Shown piece by piece: positions 8,018 to 14,606 of a stretch of DNA of 14,606 bases (its first letter is position 1; every line of letters begins with the position of its first letter). Under the pieces are notes generated by a model. The model was not told the DNA's origin, searched no databases, and worked only from the letters and a program-made list of their open reading frames with translations. The position numbers were made by a program, and so were the translations under genes. Source of the DNA: Dunaliella salina (lineage: Eukaryota > Chlorophyta > Chlorophyceae > Chlamydomonadales > Dunaliellaceae); assembly GCA_002284615.2 (NCBI GenBank), contig MU069562.1:357712-372317 (forward strand), read 5' to 3'.

Positions 8018-8518
8018 TACACCCATCCATACGACCACCCCACCACAAATTACAGACTGAGAGTAGCTCTGCATGGCAGGCAGTGGAAGAAGACAGGCTC
8101 AGCAACGAAAAAGTGAGCAAGGCAAAAGCTGATAGACTGGATGTTTCAGACTGGGCTCCAGCTCGCTGGCCCTGGCTTCTTATCCCTTACTGGTAAGGAA
8201 CGCTGTACGGAACGCTGTACGGACAACCAGTATACTTTAGGGCTCTTTCTTTCATTGTCATTTCCACTTTTACTGGGGGGGAATTTCTCCTGTATGCTTT
8301 AGCCTAGCGGTTATACCTAATAACTGATGGCTCCTTCGTGCAACCCTATGTGTAGACCCATGTGCATGATGCCATTAATTGATGCAAGGAGTAGTGTAGC
8401 CGCGGCTCAGTTGTCCTGGGGGTCGTCTCAATGAAAAACTATCCCTGGAGAATGTCGTTTTGGATTGCGGTGGGAACAGATCGTAACATGAAAACACAAA
8501 CGGAAAAAGATGTTTTGC

Positions 8519-8593
<75 letters not shown>

Positions 8594-8744
8594 CTGGCTC
8601 GCAGCAAATGAGTTGGACCTCTCCAGCATTTTCCCCTCACAATTAACACAAATATGAGAGAGCAAGTTCAGATACAGTGCAGAGCAGCTTTCCACATCGA
8701 TCAAAAACACGGTAAGACAATGGTGGCCAACAAACAGTGCTGTG
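8018..8744. other. No supported gene; 3' flank of riboflavin kinase
   Basis: This holds a (CA)36 array and a direct repeat of GGAACGCTGTAC (two copies near 8198-8221). No TGTAA in the sense of the riboflavin kinase gene was found close to its stop, so the 3' end of that transcript is not placed. Confidence 0.5.
8521..8592. repeat. (CA)36 microsatellite
   Basis: An uninterrupted CA run of 72 bases, about 150 bases beyond the riboflavin kinase stop codon, possibly inside its 3' UTR. On the gene's sense strand it is GT. Confidence 0.98.
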
Positions 8745-10485
<1,741 letters not shown>

Positions 10486-10638
10486 CTGCAAGCGGTGTCG
10501 CAGGCACAGCACCGGCATACTACATTGCATTATATCGCAGGAGTATGACGTCCATGAGAAGCTTTAGGCTCTCATACCACACCCTTTTCCACTTATTCAT
10601 ACTCTCACAATCTGCAGGCACACGCACATGAGATTACC

Positions 10639-10756
10639 AATTGCTTAGCATAAAATTTCTAATTGCTTAGCATAAGGTTTCCAATTGCTTAGCATAAGAA
10701 TTCTAATTGCTTAGCATAAGGTTTCCAATTGCTTAGCATAAGATTTCCAATTGCTG
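10639..10756. repeat. 22-bp tandem repeat, five full copies and a partial sixth
   Basis: Units start at 10639, 10661, 10683, 10705, 10727 and 10749. Each opens with AATTGCTTAGCATAA and closes with a variable GGTTTCC or AATTTCT. The closing part alternates between two types. Each unit contains a TGCT-T-AGCA dyad. Confidence 0.95.
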
Positions 10757-10771
10757 TGCAAGCGCATGTAC

Positions 10772-10827
10772 CTGCTGAGTGCCTTTCTGGTGCCCCTTGG
10801 CTTTGAATGCGGGGGCTTTTGCCAGCA
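10772..10827 (-). CDS. Candidate upstream exon of the riboflavin kinase gene
   Basis: A 56-base segment between CTGCTGCAG and CAG|GTACAT encodes LAKAPAFKAKGHQKGTQQ and ends at phase 0, which fits the phase-0 start of the exon at 10485. The implied 286-base intron would contain the 22-bp repeat. The peptide is basic and low in information, and no family motif supports it. Alternative: chance splice-like sites. Confidence 0.22.
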
Positions 10828-10844
10828 CTGCAGCAGGTACACAC

Positions 10845-10920
10845 GTGCTTGAAAACCAGCCAGAAGTTGTATTCTGTGAGGTCGAGCTGGGTTGAGACCT
10901 CCCCAATCATCCCCATCTTG
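10845..10920 (-). CDS. Unidentified candidate exon
   Basis: After a CTTGCCAG acceptor the frame reads KMGMIGEVSTQLDLTEYNFW and LVFKH before CAC|GTGTGT. The amphipathic, aromatic-rich composition looks coding. I do not recognise it. It overlaps no other candidate, but its phase does not join obviously to the exon at 10827. Confidence 0.25.
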
Positions 10921-11118
10921 CTGGCAAGTGAGTGGGTTCCGGGGGAGCCTCATCACGAGCACAACCTAAAGCCATCTCAAGATCCTCCAATGATCGTCTC
11001 ACAAAGCTCTGTTTCCTGGCATGCACAGCACACTGATGGCTCAGACCTGTGGAACCAGTACGATAAATGGTGGGGAAGTGGGCAGATAGTAGGTAAGACA
11101 CGTCATGTCATTGGCTAG

Positions 11119-11660
11119 GGTTGGGAAGCTACTGGTCACAAGAAAACCTCCAGCAAGCGTACCTTATTGGAAGAAAAGGCACCATGCTCGGCTGAGATAT
11201 AATAATAAGGTTCTGGACATCATAACTTTTTGGAAATCCATAATCACAGTAATATTACAGTAATAATACTGTGTTTGTAATAACCCCAAATTCATTCATT
11301 TTTCCTTGCTTGCATGGATGGTGGGGTTTTTCGACCTCAGGAATTGGCTACTCTTGTTCTTGTGAGGTCATTCAAAACAGGAAGAGGAGGCAGACAAAAA
11401 TCGAGGTATAGAAGGCATTCAGACTGTAGGTAAATGTAAAGTAACCTTTACCCCCTCAAGTACTCATTGTCTATGAACTTGAACGCTATATACATTCATG
11501 CCACCAATTGTAAGCTTTGCTGTGCATTGTTTTTCTTTGGTTTACATGAAAGCCGATCCACATTTAAATCTCTTTATTAGTTACTTAGCTTTATTTACTT
11601 CCTTTATGGTTGTATTAGCACTTACTACGCCAGTGATGGGCAGCGCAAAAGGCCCCTTTA
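11119..11660. other. No supported gene
   Basis: This is AT-rich in part, with CACAGTA/TACTGTG hairpin-like sequence near 11245-11275. A plus-strand frame at 11498-11767 is hydrophobic but has no recognisable motif, and it overlaps a better minus-strand candidate. Confidence 0.5.
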
Positions 11661-11677
11661 CACCCTCACCCCTTCAC

Positions 11678-11842
11678 CTTCGCATGTGGCATGTAGTGCG
11701 TCATCTTGTTCTGGTGGGAGCACTTGCACTCACCACCACGCTCCAATTGCTCCTTCACCTCACATAGCTGGCCAGGCTTGTCCAGCATCTGCACGAGCTC
11801 TGTGGGCTCGTACTTGCCAGACCAATCAGCAGACCAACACTT
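11678..11842 (-). CDS. Unidentified candidate exon, 55 codons, phase 0-0
   Basis: The frame between TTCCTGCAG and GCGAAG|GTGAAG encodes KCWSADWSGKYEPTELVQML, then DKPGQLCEVKEQLERGGECK and CSHQNKMTHYMPHAK. The length is exactly 165 bases. A cluster of Cys and His (C-x-C...H...H...H) could bind metal. The polypyrimidine tract is weak. I do not recognise the family. It may belong to the same minus-strand gene as the exon at 14137. Confidence 0.38.
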
Positions 11843-11860
11843 CTGCAGGAACCATCCCAT

Positions 11861-12239
11861 CCCTTTCCCTCTCTACACAAAATCTTTCCTTCGGCATGTC
11901 TCTCTGATTTCCATGCCTCGTGAGGCACGCGCTGAAATTGATGTACCGGAAACTGTCAGAGGTTGTCATCTGAGCAAATGTCCTGAACATGTGACTTTTT
12001 TTATGCCAACCGTGTTTAAATAATATAACGAGATGGCTCATGAAGTTTGGGGCCAAACGGACCACCCCAGTGAGTCCTGGCACACACCTGGTTCAAATTT
12101 TGGCACTGAGCCTGCACATAATGAGTCATCACACCCCAACCAGAGATTCTTATACCTTCAAAACACCGCAGGAATGCTTCTTTTATGAAGAGGAATCAAT
12201 TGGTGTGCTGAAAACCCGATTTGGAGAAAGTTGATTTTC
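11861..12239. other. No supported gene
   Basis: A minus-strand frame at 11826-12083 includes MFRTFAQMTTSDSFRYINF, which looks mildly protein-like, but has no supported borders and overlaps the candidate exon at 11842 in a different frame. Nothing else was seen. Confidence 0.4.
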
Positions 12240-13322
12240 CAGCTTTTTGGCACCCCCTGTGCTGCCATTTTTCCAAGGGAAATGGCTGAAATTCTGTATC
12301 TCACCAACCACTGGGTCTTTTCACTCCATTTCTTTTGCAACGATATTTTTTTGGTACAAGGATTGCAAATCATTAAAAATCACCCAATTTGGTGCAGTAG
12401 GTGGTCCGGAATGGAGATTTGGTGCCTAATACTAGGGTCCACGCTGCGGGCAATTAGGCAAGTTGTGCCAAATTGGCAGGGTTCAAACTCAGGTGCTATG
12501 GATAGCCTGCTGCAAGGGCTACATAATGGTGGTGAGCCTTGACCCTGCCAACCTGGCGCAACATATGCAATCTACATTTCAAAAGTACCCCTTTTTAGAG
12601 CCTCAGATGACCACCTCTGGGAAACTGTCATATTACACCGAGGGTCGGGTAATATTACTGTAATGGTAACATCACATTGGCATCCCGCACCTTATACATC
12701 AGTTATGATGAGGTCACACTGCTTGTTGCAAGTGTTAGACACTATTTGCAGGAGCAATTGTCGTGAAGTCAATGCACACAGACCATTGCGTTTACAAGAA
12801 ACGGGGGCAAAAACCACCACCAGACCCTGGCAAGGGCCCAATCATGGCAAAGTGCTTGGCTGCTGTGAACAGCCAGAGTCCCAATGCCGATGCGATAAAA
12901 AAAACACAGACACAACAAGAAAGTGGGCCACAGACACTGCACGGCAGACACACATTGGCAGGGCATTCACAAAATGGGGGCACTTTTCAAATATTCCCAG
13001 AGCAAGGTGCCCCTTGTTTGCACTTTTAAAGCTTAGCACCAAAATGTGGCAGAGTATGCTAATGAATGCACCCAAGCTTGGAAGGTGGCAGTGTAAGGGG
13101 GCAGCATGCCTAATCGGCAGCGGCATGAACTTCTTTTTTACCACCAAATCTCCATATCGGACCACCTGCTGCGCCAAATTGGATGATTCTTTGTGGTTTG
13201 TTGCCTTTGTATCAAGATAATATCATTGCAAAAAATGGAGTGAAATGACCCAGTGAACAGTCAGGTACAGAGCTTCAGCCATTTCAGTTAAAGAAATTGC
13301 AGCACAGGGGTGCCAAAAAGGT
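12240..13322. repeat. Large foldback: about 350-bp imperfect inverted repeats around a 377-base centre
   Basis: The left arm (about 12240-12597) and right arm (about 12975-13322) are reverse complements. Matching points from outside in include TTTTTGGCACCCC/GGGGTGCCAAAAA, GAAATGGCTGAA, CACTGGGTC, TTTCACTCCATTT, CCAATTTGG, GGTGGTCCG, TGGAGATTTGGTG, ATTAGGCA and AAAAGT.CCCC. Identity by eye is about 70-75 percent with small gaps. No transposase or clear target-site duplication was found. A foldback or long-TIR transposon without coding capacity is the likeliest reading. Confidence 0.85.
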
Positions 13323-13679
13323 CAGTGTTTGAGCTCCTTCTTTCCTATTTTTTGGATATGCAGAACATGTATGTAATACAAACATTTAAATATAATTAAA
13401 TACAATTATAATATATAAATAAATAATGAATAAATAAGTATAATGTTATATGTAACATAAGAGTTACATATTTCAAACTTTTGGAAGTGAAAAATGGTCT
13501 GAGTGTGGAGCTGTGGGCCTTTTTTTGGATCATTTTTCATGAATGTTTGGTGAACATAATGATTCAATAAATTGAAATGGTGGACATGTTTGATTTGAGA
13601 AAGCAAATTGGGAAAGAACATATCCAGTGGTCTACCAGGCCAGTTGACCCCTTCTAATGTGAAAAATTCACGACATTGC
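13323..13679. other. No supported gene; very AT-rich segment
   Basis: An A/T-rich tract runs from about 13378 to 13450. It is followed by a 9-bp perfect stem ATATGTAAC (13448-13456) and GTTACATAT (13463-13471) with a six-base loop. The minus-strand frame covering it (13406-13711) has random composition. Confidence 0.5.
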
Positions 13680-13978
13680 GAGTACCGTACTACAATTATA
13701 TCATTACGCAAAAATATTGTTTTTGGCTGCTGCGCTCAAAATGCAAGTGACAAAAAAATAATTATTTGAGGCGCTGCGTACGTGTGCGGATAAGTGAAAA
13801 ATAATTATTTGAGGCGATGAGTGAGCGTAGTGGCGGGAGAGGGCCTGCAGAGCGGCACTGCGTAAAAATGCGTACATTAAAATAATATTTTCTGAGAGGG
13901 GTGCGTAAGTGATGCGTAAGTGAAAAACTAATTATTTTTAAAAGGGGTGCACATTGATCACGTGGTAGTACGGTACTC
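13680..13978. mobile_element. MITE-like element with 14-bp perfect terminal inverted repeats
   Basis: GAGTACCGTACTAC at 13680-13693 is exactly complementary to GTAGTACGGTACTC at 13965-13978. The 299-base span has no coding capacity and holds repeated internal motifs (AATAATTATTTGAGGCG twice, GCGTAAGTG twice), as small non-autonomous DNA elements often do. The target-site duplication is unclear. It ends about 13 bases beyond a candidate splice donor. Confidence 0.65.
13747..13825 (+). repeat. Two-copy direct repeat inside the MITE-like element
   Basis: AAAAATAATTATTTGAGGCG occurs twice, about 45 bases apart, separated by CTGCGTACGTGTGCGGATAA. A weaker third copy of AATTATTT lies near 13930. 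Confidence 0.75.
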
Positions 13979-13992
13979 CTTCCACACCACAC

Positions 13993-14137
13993 CTGGAGCA
14001 CAGCCAAGTACAGGTCTTGCACATCAGTGAAATCCACGACTCGTAGAGGCAGGCCTTTGATCATGCCGTCCAGCTCCTGTCTGCTTGGCAGTAGGTGGGG
14101 TGTGATGTCTGGTTGAGAAGCTGCCAACTGGCAGTGC
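13993..14137 (-). CDS. Unidentified candidate exon, 48 codons
   Basis: Between a TGTGTGCGGCAG acceptor and CTCCAG|GTGTGG, the frame encodes HCQLAASQPDITPHLLPSRQ, then ELDGMIKGLPLRVVDFTDVQ and DLYLAVLQ. It has the balanced composition of a globular domain and good borders (1 base plus 48 codons). I do not recognise it. It lies on the same strand as the candidate at 11842 and may be from the same gene, with the foldback and the MITE in the intron. Confidence 0.42.
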
Positions 14138-14170
14138 CTGCCGCACACAGGGGATAACAATTGTTTACAA

Positions 14171-14222
14171 GCAATTCAAGGTTACAAGGTGACGAGGTCA
14201 CAAGGTTGCAAGGTTACAAGGC
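14171..14222 (-). repeat. Short imperfect AAGGTTAC repeat
   Basis: AAGGTTACAAGGTGACGAGG and following sequence form about five degenerate 8-9 base units. In reverse complement they read CCTTGTAACC, like the repeat at 1592-1626. Confidence 0.6.
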
Positions 14223-14295
14223 CTCCAATCAAAACAACTGACTGCTAGCCTGTTCACAAGCAATTCTGCACAATTTCGACGCAGGGCAGGCGCGG

Positions 14296-14606
14296 GCGGT
14301 CCATACTCACAAAGCAAAGCAACCCAGCGGTCCGTACTCACAAAGCGAAGAAATCCAGCGGTCCATACTCACAAAGCAAAGAAATCCAGCGGTCCATACT
14401 CACAAAGCAAAGAAATCCAGCGGTCCATACTGACAAAGCATAGAAATCCAGCGGTCCATATTCACAAAGCAAAGAAATCTAGCAATCCACACTCACAAAG
14501 CATAGAAATCCAGCGGTCCATACTCACAAAGCAAAGCAATCCAGCGGTCCATACTCACAAAGCAAAGCAATCCAGCGGTCCATACTCACAAAGCAAAGAA
14601 ATCCAG
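14296..14606 (+). repeat. 31-bp minisatellite, about ten copies, continues past window
   Basis: Units of 31 bases begin GCGGTCCATACTCAC and end AAAGCAAAGAAATCCA. Copies differ at a few positions (AAAGCAAAGC, AAAGCATAG, a TCCACACTCAC variant). There are no unique spacers. The array reaches the window end. Confidence 0.95.

Noticed and set aside
8300..8360. TAGCCTAGCGGTTA resembling a Pol III A box, possible tRNA or SINE
   Set aside because: No B box at the right distance and no cloverleaf could be drawn.
11240..11276. TAATATTAC nonanucleotide in a short CACAGTA/TACTGTG hairpin, like the nick site of CRESS-DNA replicons; another TAATATTAC at 12649-12657
   Set aside because: No Rep gene, no iterons and a weak stem in AT-rich DNA. 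A nine-base match of this composition is expected by chance.
11498..11767. Plus-strand hydrophobic frame of 89 residues
   Set aside because: Its second half overlaps the better-bordered minus-strand exon candidate at 11842-11678, and the hydrophobic codons arise from that antisense.
12842..13177. Minus-strand frame of 111 residues overlapping the right foldback arm
   Set aside because: It crosses the arm boundary into unrelated sequence, and no transposase or other motif is visible.
12663..13220. Plus-strand frame of 185 residues
   Set aside because: It spans the loop and right arm of the foldback, with no motif and a random-looking composition; length alone is not convincing.
14296..14606. 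CRISPR-like array of 31-bp repeats
   Set aside because: The repeats are directly adjacent without unique spacers, and the context is eukaryotic.

Overview
The window looks like nuclear DNA of a green alga, probably a chlorophyte of the Chlamydomonadales type. The reasons are: short exons with GT..AG borders, a plant-lineage-only small protein (S1FA family), a plant-type riboflavin kinase, UGUAA motifs where poly(A) signals are expected, decayed LINE retrotransposons, and very long (GT)n/(CA)n microsatellites. GC content appears intermediate, so a GC-rich genome like Chlamydomonas is less likely than something like Dunaliella. The genus is inference. No bacterial, organellar or CRISPR features were seen.

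Layout. 1-1870 (+): a truncated, frameshifted LINE ORF2 remnant (reverse transcriptase, zinc knuckle, C-terminus, 3' tail). 1864-2960 (-): unidentified open frames, possibly a decayed gene or transposon ORF. 3513-4477 (-): an S1FA-family gene; its last exon is clear, and its upstream intron holds three (GT)61-62 arrays separated by a duplicated 108-bp spacer. 4838-5148: a foldback hairpin. 5880-8017 (-): a second LINE remnant with RNase H, a CCHC knuckle, a PD-(D/E)xK-like nuclease motif and a tandemly duplicated 3' end. 8745-10485 (-): the last three exons of riboflavin kinase, with in-phase junctions. The larger intron carries a (GT)54 array and two decayed tandem copies of part of the neighbouring exon. 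10639-14137 (-): possible further exons that I could not identify, between a 22-bp tandem repeat, a 1.08-kb foldback and a MITE-like element. 14296-14606: a 31-bp minisatellite that runs off the window.

The two recognisable host genes, S1FA and riboflavin kinase, both lie on the minus strand. Nothing links them functionally. Most of the remaining sequence is repeat or mobile DNA in introns and between genes. I found no convincing new defence or enzymatic system. The most notable items are the RNase H plus restriction-like-nuclease LINE, the two foldbacks, the exon-derived repeats in the riboflavin kinase intron, and the tripled microsatellite in the S1FA intron.
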